A DNA stretch of 64,000 nt from Deltaproteobacteria bacterium (GCA_016704445.1 JADJAE010000011.1:1-64000); one strand, 5' to 3'. Shown: positions 26,383 through 36,531, numbered from the stretch's first letter. Numbers and translations: made by a program. Notes: a model not told the origin generated them from the letters alone.

Positions 26383-27932
26383 GCGACGTGCGCCTCGGGC
26401 TGAGGGAGAACCTCGGGCAGTTCTCGCTGCTGGTGGTGGTCAACGCCTTCGTCGGCGCGATGGTGGGCATGGAGCGCACCATCCTCCCGCCCATCGCGGA
26501 GCAGGAGTTTCACCTCGCGGCGCGCTCCGCGGTGCTCTCGTTCATCGTGGTCTTCGGCGTGACCAAGGCGCTCACCAACTACCTCGCCGGGCGCCTCTCG
26601 GACCGCTTCGGTCGCAAGCACGTGCTGGTCGGCGGCTGGCTCGTCGCGGCGCCGGTGCCCTTCCTGCTGATGTGGGCGCCGAGCTGGGCCTGGGTGCTCT
26701 TCGCCAACGCGCTGCTCGGCGTGAGCCAGGGCCTCACCTGGTCGACCACGGTCATCATGAAGATCGACCTCGCGGGCCCGGCGAAGCGCGGCCTCGCGAT
26801 GGGGCTCAACGAGTTCGCGGGCTACTTCGCCGTGGCCGTGAGCGCCCTCGCCACAGGCTTCATCGCGGCGCGCTACGGGCTGCGCCCGGAGCCCTTCTAC
26901 CTCGGCGTGGGCTTCGTCGCCGTGGGCCTCGCGCTCTCGGCCCTGGTGGTGAGGGAGACGAAGCACCACGTCGCCGCGGAGTCCAAGCTCCACGGCGCGC
27001 TCCCCCGGTCGGGCGCGCCCACCCAGCGCGAGGTCTTCTGGCGCACGACCCTCTTCGACAAGAACCTCTCCAGCGTCAGCCAGGCGGGCCTGGTCAACAA
27101 CCTCAACGACGGCATGGCCTGGGGCCTCTTCCCCCTCTTCTTCTCCGCCGCGCACATGAACCTCCGGCAGATCGGGACGCTCGCCGCCATCTACCCGGCG
27201 ACCTGGGGCGTCTCGCAGCTCGTCACCGGAGCGCTGTCCGACCGCATCGGAAGGAAGTGGCTCATCGCCTCGGGCATGTGGGTGCAGGCCGTGGGCATCG
27301 TGCTGGTGGTCCTCGCGAGCGGCTTCGCGGGCTTCGCCATCGGCGCCGCTCTGCTGGGGGTGGGCACCGCGATGGTCTACCCCACGCTGCTCGCCGCGAT
27401 CGGCGACGTGGCCCACCCCTCGTGGCGCGCCTCCGCGGTGGGCGTGTACCGGCTCTGGCGCGACCTCGGCTACGCCTTCGGAGCGCTGCTCGCGGGGGTG
27501 ACCGCAGACGCCTTCGGGCTGCCCGCGGCCATGTGGCTGGTCGCCGCGCTCACCTTCGGCTCCGGTCTCGTCGTGGCCCTGAGGATGCGCGAGACCCTCC
27601 AGCGACCTCCCCCTGCGCAGCCCGCGGTCGAGCCGACGTGCATCGAGGCCACGGCCCTGCGGCAGCGGTCGGGCGCGGTGGTGATCGATGTGCGCTCGCC
27701 CGAGGAGTACGCGGCGGGCCACGTCGAGGGCGCGATCAACATCCCGCTCGACCGCATCGCCCTGGGTGTCGGGGAGATTCCGAAGGATGCCTTCGTGGTC
27801 ACCGCGTGCGGCAAGGGGGGCGGGCGCTCGGACAGCGCAGCCGAGCAGATGAGGGCGATGGGGTACACCTCGGTGCGCCCGCTCTGCGGAGGGACCCAGG
27901 CCTGGCTGCAACTGAACTCGCAAGGAGCCTGA
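26379..27932 (+). CDS. MFS transporter fused to a C-terminal rhodanese domain
   Basis: A 517-residue inner-membrane protein. Residues ~15-400 form a 12-helix major facilitator with the signature GRLSDRFGRKHVLVGG after helix 2 and its repeat GALSDRIGRKWLIASG in the second half. Residues ~415-512 are a cytoplasmic rhodanese domain (VVIDVRSPEEYAAGHVEGAI) with the active Cys in TACGKGGGRS. The fusion implies that sulfur is loaded on, or taken from, the rhodanese at the membrane face during transport. The cargo is unknown; a sulfur oxyanion, sulfite or a persulfide-linked compound is plausible. Start and stop overlap or nearly touch the neighbours. Confidence 0.9.
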   Translation: MSDVRLGLRENLGQFSLLVVVNAFVGAMVGMERTILPPIAEQEFHLAARSAVLSFIVVFGVTKALTNYLAGRLSDRFGRKHVLVGGWLVAAPVPFLLMWAPSWAWVLFANALLGVSQGLTWSTTVIMKIDLAGPAKRGLAMGLNEFAGYFAVAVSALATGFIAARYGLRPEPFYLGVGFVAVGLALSALVVRETKHHVAAESKLHGALPRSGAPTQREVFWRTTLFDKNLSSVSQAGLVNNLNDGMAWGLFPLFFSAAHMNLRQIGTLAAIYPATWGVSQLVTGALSDRIGRKWLIASGMWVQAVGIVLVVLASGFAGFAIGAALLGVGTAMVYPTLLAAIGDVAHPSWRASAVGVYRLWRDLGYAFGALLAGVTADAFGLPAAMWLVAALTFGSGLVVALRMRETLQRPPPAQPAVEPTCIEATALRQRSGAVVIDVRSPEEYAAGHVEGAINIPLDRIALGVGEIPKDAFVVTACGKGGGRSDSAAEQMRAMGYTSVRPLCGGTQAWLQLNSQGA

Positions 27933-27934
27933 TC

Positions 27935-28288
27935 ATGGCAAAGACGCTCTTCATCCTGAACGATCCGCCCTACGGCACCGAGCGCAGCTACAACGCCCTG
28001 CGACTCGCCGGCTCCCTCTCGAAGCGCGAGGGAGAGGAGGTGAAGGTCTTCCTCATCGGCGACGCGGCGAGCTGCGCCAAGGCTCACCAGAAGGTTCCGC
28101 CGGGCTACTACAACATCGAGGTGATGCTGCACGGCGCAGCGGGGCACGGCGTCGCGATCGGCGTCTGCGGCACGTGCATGGACGCCCGCGGCCTCACCGA
28201 GGCCGAGCTCACGGAAGGCACGAAGCGGAGCACGCTCGACGAGCTCACCACCTGGACCCAGTGGGCCGACAAGGTGCTGGTGTTCTGA
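27935..28288 (+). CDS. DsrE/DsrF-like sulfur carrier protein
   Basis: A 117-residue DsrE-superfamily protein. It begins MAKTLFILNDPPYGTERSYN and has the conserved Cys region GVCGTCMDARGL, where family members carry sulfur as a persulfide. A further Cys lies in the GDAASCAKAHQ segment. DsrE-like proteins relay sulfane sulfur between rhodaneses, Tus proteins or cysteine desulfurases, which fits its place between the MFS-rhodanese gene and the desulfurase gene. The ATG at 27935 follows AAGGAG. The stop overlaps the next start (TGATG). Confidence 0.9.
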   Translation: MAKTLFILNDPPYGTERSYNALRLAGSLSKREGEEVKVFLIGDAASCAKAHQKVPPGYYNIEVMLHGAAGHGVAIGVCGTCMDARGLTEAELTEGTKRSTLDELTTWTQWADKVLVF

Positions 28289-29457
28289 TGAGCGGAGGCG
28301 AGCACGCCGTCGCTGCGCCCGGCCGCGACCCCATCTACCTGGACCACAACGCCACGACCCCGCTGCTCCCCGAGGTGGTCGAGGCGATGCTCCCGTACCT
28401 GCGAGAGCACTTCGGCAACCCGTCGAGCAGCCACGCGTACGGCGCCCGCGCCCGGAGCGCAGTCGCCCAGGCGCGCAGGCAGGTGGCCGCGCTGCTGGGC
28501 TGCGACGAGGACGAGGTCGTCTTCACCTCCGGCGGAACCGAGGCGAACAACCTGGCCATCCGCGGCGTCGCAGAGGCCCGCGAAGACCGACGGCACATCG
28601 TCACGACGGCGATCGAGCACCCCGCGACCGAACGCCCCTGCGCCTGGCTCGCTCGCCACGGCTGGACGCTCACCCGACTGGGCGTCGACGAGCACGGTCG
28701 GGCCCGGCTGGACGAGGCTCGCTCGGCCATCGGCGAGCGCACCGCGCTGGTCACCGTGATGCACTCCAACAACGAGACCGGGGTGCTACAGCCGGTCGCC
28801 GAGTTGGCGGAGATCGCGCACGCGGCGGGCGTCGTCGTCCACACCGATGCCGCGCAGTCGATCGGCAAGGTGCCGGTGCGGGTGAGAGAGCTCGGCGTCG
28901 ATCTGCTCTCCATCGCGGGCCACAAGCTCTACGCGCCGAAGGGCGTCGGCGCGCTCTACGTGAAGCGTGGGACGCCGCTGGCCCCGTTCGCCCTCGGTGC
29001 GGGCCATGAGCGCGGGATGCGCCCCGGCACCGAGAACGTCGCCTCCATCGTCGGCCTCGGCGTCGCGTGCGAGCGGGCGTCGATCGACATGGCGGACGTC
29101 GGTCCTCGCATGCGCGCGCTCCGCGACACGCTGTGGGCTCGCCTCTCGGCCGCCGTTCCGGGGCTCGCGCTCAACGGCCACGGCGAGCTTCGGCTGCCCA
29201 ACACCCTCAACGTGCGCTTCCCTCGCGCCTCGGGAGAGTCCGTGCTCGCGGGGGCGCCGGAGGTGGCCGCGTCCACCGGATCGGCCTGCCACGAAGGGCA
29301 CGAGCGCGCCTCAGCGGTCATTCTCGCGATGGGCGTGACGCCCGATGAGGCCCTCGGGTCGGTGCGACTCACCCTGGGGCGAGGCACGACGGAGGGCGAC
29401 GTCGCGCTTACCGCGGACGCCCTGGCTCGCTCGTGGCGGATGCTCACGACAGGGTAG
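28288..29457 (+). CDS. Cysteine desulfurase (NifS/IscS-like)
   Basis: A 389-residue class V aminotransferase-fold enzyme. It takes sulfur from cysteine and holds it as a persulfide. Visible are YLDHNATTPLLPEVVEAM, the cofactor-binding GGTEANN, the PLP Lys213 in SIAGHKLYAPKG, and the catalytic Cys334 in ASTGSACHEGHE. The ATG overlaps the dsrE-like stop, so it is the last gene of the sulfur operon. The last residues (ALARSWRMLTTG) differ from a second, non-coding copy of the same 3' end found at 54566-54625. The present 3' end may therefore have been supplied by the mosaic DNA that begins just after this gene. Confidence 0.95.
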   Translation: MSGGEHAVAAPGRDPIYLDHNATTPLLPEVVEAMLPYLREHFGNPSSSHAYGARARSAVAQARRQVAALLGCDEDEVVFTSGGTEANNLAIRGVAEAREDRRHIVTTAIEHPATERPCAWLARHGWTLTRLGVDEHGRARLDEARSAIGERTALVTVMHSNNETGVLQPVAELAEIAHAAGVVVHTDAAQSIGKVPVRVRELGVDLLSIAGHKLYAPKGVGALYVKRGTPLAPFALGAGHERGMRPGTENVASIVGLGVACERASIDMADVGPRMRALRDTLWARLSAAVPGLALNGHGELRLPNTLNVRFPRASGESVLAGAPEVAASTGSACHEGHERASAVILAMGVTPDEALGSVRLTLGRGTTEGDVALTADALARSWRMLTTG

Positions 29458-29666
29458 TACTACAGTTGCAGTTGGCTCGTGCCGGGCGGAGGCGGATAGG
29501 GCGTAACCGCCCCGTGGTCGCTGTCACGAAGGTGGTCCCGCGGCCCGGACCCCAGTCCCGCGTCTTGGTAGCGTCGAGCCCGTGAGGGCGAGGTGCAGGC
29601 CGCTCCGAGGGGGCCTTCGCCTGCACTTCGCCGCGTTTTCCCCGCCGCCCCCCCGACGGCGTTCAT

Positions 29667-30041
29667 TCAGGTGCGCGGCCGGATGGGCACTTCGAGGCCG
29701 CAGTGCTCGCGGATGAAGCTCGCGGTGAGGGCCATCAACTGGTCGTCGAGCTTCGGCACCAGATCGTCGAGACGCGCCGCGAGCACGTCGTGCGTGGCCT
29801 CGGGCGCCGTGACGAAGAGGGTCGTCGGCGACCGCGAGTCGTCCCGATACGCCTCCAGGTTCATCGATCGGCACACCGCCAACAGCAGCGTCCGCAACAA
29901 CCGGTCCTCCGCTTCATACTCCTGCTCGACCTCGGTCACGGCCGTCGAAGGGAGCGGAGCGCACACCGATCGTGCGGCGGCCTTGGATGCGTTTCGCTTC
30001 ATGCGTGTCCGAGGTGCCATGACCTGCTCTCTCCTCACCAC
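29667..30041 (-). CDS. Passenger ORF of the IS66 element, unknown
   Basis: A 124-residue ORF (start 30041, or the internal ATG for MAPRTRMKRN) downstream of tnpC and inside the inverted repeats. It is Arg-rich at the N-terminus and acidic/helical in the middle (EQEYEAEDRLLRTLLLAVCR). No family is recognised. Some IS66 elements carry accessory ORFs here, and its place inside the element makes it a passenger rather than a host gene. Confidence 0.5.
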   Translation of the reverse strand: MVRREQVMAPRTRMKRNASKAAARSVCAPLPSTAVTEVEQEYEAEDRLLRTLLLAVCRSMNLEAYRDDSRSPTTLFVTAPEATHDVLAARLDDLVPKLDDQLMALTASFIREHCGLEVPIRPRT

Positions 30042-30059
30042 TTCTGCCCTCGTCGTCCG

Positions 30060-31705
30060 CTACGCCGCGAGGTTCATCGTCGGCACGCTCGGCGTCGTCG
30101 CCCGCAACGGGTCGGCGAGCTCTGGATGCGCGAGGAGCATCGCGTCCGGCAACAGCTCATCGAGTCGCGTGTGCAGGTGACCCGCGATCAACTTCGCGAC
30201 GATCGCATGCAGGTACGCCCTCGGGTTGACGCCGTGCGCGAGCGCCGTCTGCATGAGGCTGAAGCCCGCCGCCCACTGCTCCGCATGCTTCTGGTCGCCG
30301 ACAAACAGCCAGGCGTGTTGTCCCGAGGGCCACGGGCGGAGTTCGCGCTCGCTGCGATTGTTGGTGATCTCCACGTCCCCATCGAAGAGGAAGACCGTGA
30401 GTCGAAGCCACTGCCGTTGCAGGTACGTCAAGGCCTGTCCCAAGGGGGACTTCGGCTCCACCGAGGGCGCGAGTCCGAGCACCCATGCGCGGAGCTCGTC
30501 GAGGATCGGCAGGCTCTGCTCCTCTCGACGTCGTTGTCGCTCCTCGGGACTCACGCCGTCACGGGTGGCCTGCTTCTCGATGGCGAAGAGTCGCGCGTAG
30601 AGCCGCAAGGCCTCCATCGCGCGCAGGTCCCCGCCCCGCGCTGCTTGGACCAGCCGCCTGCGTCCATGGGCGTGGCAACCCGGTCGGCGGCGCTTCCATT
30701 TCTTCTCGACGAAGTTGAGCGTCGCGGTGCCGTCGCACTGGAAGCTGTCGGCTATCCGCGCCCTGCAACAGCGCCTCGATGGCGTCGGCGTCGCCGCTCT
30801 CCAGCGCCTCGAAGTAGACCCAGCGGCGGTCGCCGATCAGCGCCCAGAGCGTGTCACGGAAGACGCCCAGGGCGGCCTTCCGGTCGAGCACGCGGAGGCC
30901 CGTCGCGTCGAGCTGAACGCGCTCGCTGTCCTTGATCCGAACGAGGATGCGCCTGGCCACCGGCACGAGCAGCGCCAGCACCGCCGCGACCGAGCGCCCC
31001 AGCGTGCTGGCCGCGATCGGAACGCCCTGTCGCTGGAAGTCCCGCGCCTGCCGCTCGATGGGCATGCCATTGAGGACTTTGTTGCACAGCGCCTCGGTCA
31101 CCAGCACGGGGCCCAGCTTGCCCCCATCGAGCACTGAGGGCGGAGCCTTGGCGCAGACGATCCGATCGCAGCGCGGGCAGGCGACGGTCTCGTCCCAGCG
31201 GCGGTGCCGGACGACCTTCCCGGGGATCACCTCCCAGGTCTCGACGCAGCGGCGTCCGAGGGTCGTCATCCTCGTGTCGCAGCGATCGCAGACGCGCTGA
31301 TCGGCGGGGACGTCGTTGGGGATGTCGATGCACGCGATGTGACTCGGCAGGGGCTGCCGGGGACGAGGCTTCGCTCGCTTCTTCTTCGTGGCCGTCGTCG
31401 TCGTCGCCGAGGGTGGCACTCGCGTCCGGCGCCTCGCTCGGCGCGGTGGGCGCCACGTCGTTGCTCGGGATCGCGAAGGCGAAGGAGAGTTGACGCGCGA
31501 CGAAGTCGAGGCGCTCGCTTGGGGGCTGGGGTCGGCGACCGGCGATGCGGGCGCGCAGCTCGGTGTTTTGCGCGAAGAGCGCGCGGATCATCTGCACCAC
31601 GACGACCACCACCGCGTGGAAGGCGGGGCCGACGAGCTGGCCCCGAAGCCACGCCTCGAAGCCGACGAGATCGACGTGCTGGGTGTCCAGACGAGGAGCG
31701 CGCAT
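30060..31705 (-). pseudogene. tnpC: IS66 transposase TnpC, two frameshifts
   Basis: The DDE transposase of the element. The N-terminal part starts at 31705 (coiled/Asp-rich region, QMIRALFAQNTELRARIAG). After a frame change near 31385 the zinc-binding and catalytic core are read (CDRCDTRMTTLGRR; GPVLVTEALCNKVLNGMPIE; RVQLDATGLRVLD). After a second change near 30755 the remainder follows, with the C-terminal IS66 segment (VEITNNRSERELRPWPSGQHAWLF) to 30060. Length over the three parts is normal (~548 residues). If the frameshifts are real the element can no longer move by itself. Confidence 0.88.
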
Positions 31706-31760
31706 GGGAGGTCCTGTGCGTAAGAACCACCGAGGGTCCCCGCCTATTTCCGGGAGCCGA

Positions 31761-32141
31761 TCAGGCGCGTGACGAAGGCATCGGCGAGGGTGGGGGCGCG
31801 GGGATCCAGCGCGGGCGATGGTGGGCGCCGCGCAGGTCGATGCCCTCCAGGATCAACTGGAGCTGCGTGCTCTCGATGGCGTGCGCGGCGGGTCCGTCGG
31901 CGAGCTCCCACGGCAGATGGAAGCACCCACGCTCCAGGCGTTTGCTCAATAACCAGTAGCCGTTGTGCGAGAAGTACAGGACACGAGCGCGGTCGCGACG
32001 GCGCGAGAAGAAGACGTAGAGCGAGCCGTCCAAGGGGTCATTGCGGAGCACCGAGCGCACCAGCGGCCCGTCGATGCCCTTCCTCCCGTCTACGGGCTGC
32101 ACGGCGACGAAGACACGCACCGTCGAGGGGAGGCTCAGCAC
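31761..32141 (-). CDS. tnpB: IS66 accessory protein TnpB
   Basis: A 126-residue protein of the IS66 Orf2/TnpB family, required for transposition. The typical patterns are VFVAVQPVDGRKGIDGPLVR, DGSLYVFFSRRRDRARVLYF and NGYWLLSKRLERG. It overlaps the end of tnpA by 7 bp and is followed by tnpC, the standard IS66 order. Confidence 0.92.
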   Translation of the reverse strand: MLSLPSTVRVFVAVQPVDGRKGIDGPLVRSVLRNDPLDGSLYVFFSRRRDRARVLYFSHNGYWLLSKRLERGCFHLPWELADGPAAHAIESTQLQLILEGIDLRGAHHRPRWIPAPPPSPMPSSRA

Positions 32142-32515
32142 GCACGCCCCGAACGCAGCACGGCGAGGAGCGCGCCGATGCTCGTGGGGTCCACGGCGCC
32201 CTCCACGCGGAGGATCTCTCCGGTGGGCAGTTGAATCTCATAGCGGGCCGTCGCAGGGGGAGTGACCGCCTCGGGAACACGGAGCTCAACGAACGACTGG
32301 ACGGCATCGACGGAATCGACCGGATCGACGGCAGAGGACGCGAGGCGACGGCGCCATGCGTACAGGCGTTGGACATCAACATGGTACTGGCGAGCAACCT
32401 CGGGGAACGAGCGGCCGGTGGCTGCGACGGCATCGAGGACGCGGTGTGCGTCGGCGGGCGACCAACGAGACTGACGAAGAACGATGGCGATGGCAGGGGG
32501 CAAGGAGCGCGGCAT
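32135..32515 (-). CDS. tnpA: IS66 TnpA-like HTH protein
   Basis: A 126-residue protein in the first position of the IS66 set. It has a helix-turn-helix region (WSPADAHRVLDAVAATGRSF; VARQYHVDVQRLYAWRRRLA) of the Tnp_8/Orf1 type. The C-terminal part (YEIQLPTGEILRVEGAVDP) is the usual tail that ends before tnpB. It starts about 50 bp inside the right inverted repeat. Confidence 0.88.
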   Translation of the reverse strand: MPRSLPPAIAIVLRQSRWSPADAHRVLDAVAATGRSFPEVARQYHVDVQRLYAWRRRLASSAVDPVDSVDAVQSFVELRVPEAVTPPATARYEIQLPTGEILRVEGAVDPTSIGALLAVLRSGRAC

Positions 32516-32900
32516 GGGGGACCTCCGCGTGCATCCGTGCCTCGTCGCGCCACCGAGAACTACACAGCGACCACGGGGCGGTTACGATAGGGCATCCAAT
32601 GACCCCACCGCCGAGGCGCTCTCCGAGGGTCGAAGCCCAGGAGCACGTCTTCCCCGCTCCCGCGAACGCCATGGAACCCGAAGGCGATTTTACTGCGTCG
32701 CGTAAGATTGGTTATGCAACCTATTGTATTTGCACTGTATTATGGTCACCAAAACAATGAGTCGGACGCTGGATGGTGGCCGAGGCCGAGAGTGAGTATT
32801 CGCATCCACGGGAGGTAATGAATCTCCATCCGATGTGAAGCATCAGCGCCCAGCGACCGCCCGCGATCGATTCGCGAAGAGATCATTGGTCGACTCGGCA

Positions 32901-34206
32901 TCATGGGAATACGACAGGAATGGGCCGTAGCTGAGCTTGAAACGGCATGTACCAGCCATCACCGAGGAGCCCCAAGCCTCTACGGCCCCAACAGACCACG
33001 GCATCGCCTTCAAGTAACGCGCACGAGTGTGTACTACCCAGCGCCAGACCCACGACGCCGGTCAGTCCGTCAACAATTGCTGGCGACGGACCCTCGACAG
33101 ACCCGTGACCGGTTTGCCCCGAATCGGACCTACCCCAGCATACGACACCACCACCGGGCGTCTGCGCGCACACGTGGCTTGCGCCAGGGCTGATGTTGAT
33201 AACTGTACCAGACCACGCCATCCGAGTCGGCAACCACTGGTCGATATCGCTGCCATCCCCCAATTGTTGAAAAAGTTCTGCCCCAACACCACGCCGCATC
33301 TACCGTTCGCCCGCACGTGAAGCCTCCGCCCCCGCGAATCTCAACGAATCGATGCTCGCCAGAAACCGATCGCGGCTGAGAACTTGATGTACCTACGATG
33401 CCTGCGTCTGAGCCGAGTTGGCCGTTCCCGTTCGATCCCCAACACACTGTGGATTCCAGACGGTCGCGCGCACACGCATGCTGATATCCGGCAGTGAGTT
33501 CGACAACGCCGGTCAAGCTGAGCCTGGATGGTGATGGCAAAATTCTCGACTTCGAAGGACCAGACTGGCCGTAGTCATTTCGTCCCCAACACGAGACGGT
33601 ACCGTTTGTTTTAAGGGCGCACGTAAACTCAGCTCCCGACTCGATGGAAAGCACGTCGCCGAGTTCCGTGGCCTCGGGGCCAGGACCTGACGAAATGGTC
33701 GTCCCTGCGAAACCCAGCCCGCGCTGGCCGTAGGTGTTGTCTCCCCAGCAAACAACATGACCCGTGCGGCGCAACGCACACGTGAACGCCGCACCTGCAC
33801 TCAATTCGACAGCGTCATCAATGCCCGGCACTTCAACAATTTCGAGGCCCGCATTGGCGACTCTGGAGTCAACGCCGAGTTGACCATTGTAATTCACCCC
33901 CCAGCACCATACACGGCCAGCCCTTCGGATCACGCAGGTATGGAGCGACCCGGCATCGAGGAGTCGATGTTCTCGCGGCGGTGCAGGATTTGGATTCGTG
34001 TCGCCAAATGGTGCATCCGTGACGATTCGATCGTCACTCGGTGGATGGTCAGCCAGATTGAGGATGTCAGCCGTATTCGATCCATCCGTCGTGAAGCCAT
34101 CCCGGCCAATACCACTGTCACTTACCGTTGCACTGACTGCACAGGAGGCCAGGCCGCACCAGATCAACGCCGCGAAGGCGCGAAGCGCAGGCCGTCCACC
34201 TCTCAT
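32901..34206 (-). pseudogene. RCC1-repeat lipoprotein, one frameshift
   Basis: Starts at 34206 with a lipoprotein signal (ALIWCGLASC). It then shows at least seven RCC1 units of about 45 residues, each with the pattern LSAGAAFTCALRRTGHVVCW followed by G.N..GQ. These form a beta-propeller likely displayed outside the cell. The frame changes near 33280: AAWCWG ends the first frame and FQQLGDGSDIDQWLP continues in the other, with the last units to 32901. Total ~435 residues. Base composition is clearly richer in A/T than the rest of the window, as in its two operon neighbours, which suggests a different source genome. Confidence 0.78.
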
Positions 34207-34853
34207 CGCACCGCCGCCCGGAGCGCAGTCACGATGCGGCCCAGGCCGTCAATGCGAACTCTGGCACGAGAGGTCACAACTTCCCCTGCTTCCAATGGCA
34301 AAACCAGAGACGAAACGAATACTCCACCCTCATCTTTCCCCCAGAAGGCGATCGGTGACCCCCTGCGCGAACGCACGACATCCCGCTGATTCCACCCATC
34401 TTCAGTGCCGGGATAGGGGACGCTAACGCGACCATCGGCCGCCGTCTTTCGATAAGTGGAGATGTCGGGAACACATGCATGATTGGGCAAGACATCACTT
34501 CGCCCAGCCACCAGACCAACGTCAGAGAGACGAACCACACGACAGTCGAATTCGAGCGATTCGTCGCCGTTCACCAACCGAACATGCCGGACTTCATCAG
34601 TAACTTCACCTGCGGACGCGCTGATGACGACGTTCCCCGGCCTGGCTGCATAGCTGGCAAGTGAAGCCTCATCGCTGGGTGGTGCCTCCAGACAATTCGA
34701 AAAATATGTCACCGGCACATCTCGCTGGGCGGCCATCACCGAAGCGGTTTGTGATGCCAGCATCCCGGGAGGTTCGGACGGGGCACATCCCATTGCGCCC
34801 GCCACTGTGAGGATGATGAGGGGTGTTGCTCTAGTTGCTTTGACTGTGGTCAT
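34203..34853 (-). CDS. Putative lipoprotein in the AT-richer segment
   Basis: A 216-residue protein with a lipoprotein signal (LIILTVAGAMGC). No domain is recognised. The middle has short strands (GNVVISASAGEVTDEVRHVR; ESLEFDCRVVRLSDVGLV) and the end is Val/Arg-rich. Its stop overlaps the RCC1 gene start by 4 bp (ATGA), so the two are translationally coupled and probably function together. Composition is AT-richer than the flanking chromosome. Confidence 0.68.
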   Translation of the reverse strand: MTTVKATRATPLIILTVAGAMGCAPSEPPGMLASQTASVMAAQRDVPVTYFSNCLEAPPSDEASLASYAARPGNVVISASAGEVTDEVRHVRLVNGDESLEFDCRVVRLSDVGLVAGRSDVLPNHACVPDISTYRKTAADGRVSVPYPGTEDGWNQRDVVRSRRGSPIAFWGKDEGGVFVSSLVLPLEAGEVVTSRARVRIDGLGRIVTALRAAVR

Positions 34854-34880
34854 GTCGCATTCTCCACGGTTGGCCCGACG

Positions 34881-36531
34881 TCAGGGGGTTGTCAGCGCTG
34901 CCCCGACTTCAAATCGTGCCGGGATGTAGGTGTATTGAGGATAGAAGGTGAAGCTCGACCGGCTTCGGGCGGCGACGTCGATGCTGCTCCGAACGACACG
35001 CATTCCAGGCCAGGGTGGCAGGATCAGGGACCCGCCGAACGCACTGGCCGATTCAAACTTTGACTTACGAGCTACATAGAGTTGGGTGCTGCCTTGTCCG
35101 TTCGACCACACCATTACCAATTGACCGGAGCCTCGGTCTTGCGCGAGTCCGAAGTGTCGCCCCGTGAAGAAGGTAGGCCCCGTGGAACCGGTATCCGTTG
35201 GCCCGGCAAACACTGGTGCGCTCACGTCGTACTGTTGTGCAGATGGGTTGAAAGTCACATCCATTTGCACCAAGGCATTCAGTAAACCCTGTTCCAGCCA
35301 GTTCGCTGCGCCCACGGCCAAACCCATTCCATCAGCGCCGCGAAACTGAACATTTCCAAGGTATCTCAGCGGGCGACTGCTCGCGTTGTTCGGGGCAGGA
35401 TAAGAAGGCGGACTATAAGCCGCACTCCAAATCGGCGCGATTGCTGCTGTCCAAGAGGTCTTGGGAGTTCCGGCATTGCTCAGAGCAATCAACACAAATC
35501 GATCCGAGTGCGGGTCATACTCCAACGCGGTTCGCGCAAAGCTGCCCAATCCGCCGAAAGCGCCGGTGGTCCATGGCCCCGTACTCGCGTTCGCGGTGAA
35601 CCCCCACGATGACCATAACTTCGTTGTAGTCGCTGACCGCGACCCGCACCCAAAGGCGACTACCTCCCACACCTGAAGCCGGTGGCTGCAACCCACTCGA
35701 TGCCCAGGCTGAGCTCTCGGCACGACTCTGTGTGAAGAGTGCATGAAGTGGATCCGACGACGCTCCAAACATCAAACCTGAGTACGATGCGTCGCGATGC
35801 AGTGTGGGACCGACCGTCACCGAGAGCGGAGATGCACCTCCAAGGGGAAAGGATGTACCGCCCTCCCACGCCGTTGAAGAGGAGAACACTGCTGATTCGA
35901 TCCGCCAATTCGTGGTCTGCATCCGAGTTGGACTGGCTGAAGCAGAGTTCTGCTCGATTGGATACAGGTGGAGGCGATTGTATGCGGGGCCGGGATCGAC
36001 GGTGCCGAACATCAGGCCGACATCGGCAAAGTAGTTGTAGTCGGCGAACCCAAATGCAGCGTGCCCGAATTCGTGAAGTAGCACCGCTTCGAGCGAGAAA
36101 GACGTCGCATCGGGGTGAAAGAGTGAAAAAACTCGGTTCTGCGTGGGGACGCCGCATGTTTTTAGGAAGACAGTGATCTGAGACGGTCCTCCACACACGC
36201 CACCACCGCCGTCAGAGCCCTCCGCGTAGGCGGCGGCGCTCGAGTGAAACGCGCAGTGATCTGTCGTGTTATCAAAGAGGACAGATATCGAATACTGCGT
36301 GCCCGGCGGGGGATATCCGTCGCCTGCGTAATACAAGAGTGTGCGCGACTGAGATTCTTCATTCCATACGTTGATCGTATGCATCAGTGACTCACGCGCC
36401 AGAGTCGCGTCATACCCTGTGCCACTCAAGCTACTGCTTTGAAAGTATACGGGCAATTGCGACTGCGAAAGATGCAGTGCCTTGTGCCAAGGCCTTGATA
36501 TAGTGGCTGCGAGTTGACTCGCGCAGGGCAC
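34881..36531 (-). pseudogene. Secreted metalloprotease-like protein, frameshifted
   Basis: A protein of about 550 residues is read in two frames: 36531 to ~35605, then ~35605 to 34881, with the change at a CCCCC run. A zinc-protease-like motif HEFGHAAFGFAD is present. It resembles metzincin HExxHxxGxxH/D, but the Gly and Asp are one residue further away than in that consensus, so the family is unsure. The second half is beta-rich (FVLIALSNAGTPKTSWTAA; QLVMVWSNGQGSTQLYVARK). The GTG at 36531 gives no signal peptide. A better N-terminus (MNTKKVV at 36587, then SHILAICGLIGAL in another frame) suggests one or two more frameshifts upstream. It lies upstream of the two lipoprotein genes on the same strand. 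Confidence 0.6.

Larger units (their letters stand above)
29503..32585 (-). mobile_element. IS66-family insertion sequence (3,083 bp)
   Basis: It has perfect 22-bp terminal inverted repeats (29503-29524 and 32564-32585; outer end GTAACCGCCCCGTGGTC). They are flanked by an 8-bp target duplication GATAGGGC (29495-29502 and 32586-32593), the size normal for IS66. On the minus strand it carries tnpA, tnpB and a frame-broken tnpC, plus one extra ORF near the left end. Target site and duplication show that it entered an existing R element, so it is younger than R1. Confidence 0.96.
29492..32775 (+). repeat. R1: ~190-bp dispersed element, split by IS66
   Basis: The left edge GCGGATAGGGC (29492-29502) is separated from the rest (32586-32775) by the IS66 element. 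Without the insertion it would be about 193 bp, including the left edge. It has the common GC-rich left half and an AT-rich right half, and ends GACGCTGGATG. In the right half its palindrome reads TGCAA...TTGCA where most copies have TGTAA...TTACA. Confidence 0.9.

Noticed and set aside
35515..36531. Metzincin assignment for the protease-like gene
   Set aside because: HEFGHAAFGFAD has the Gly and Asp one residue further away than in HExxHxxGxxH/D, so only a general metalloprotease-like call is made.
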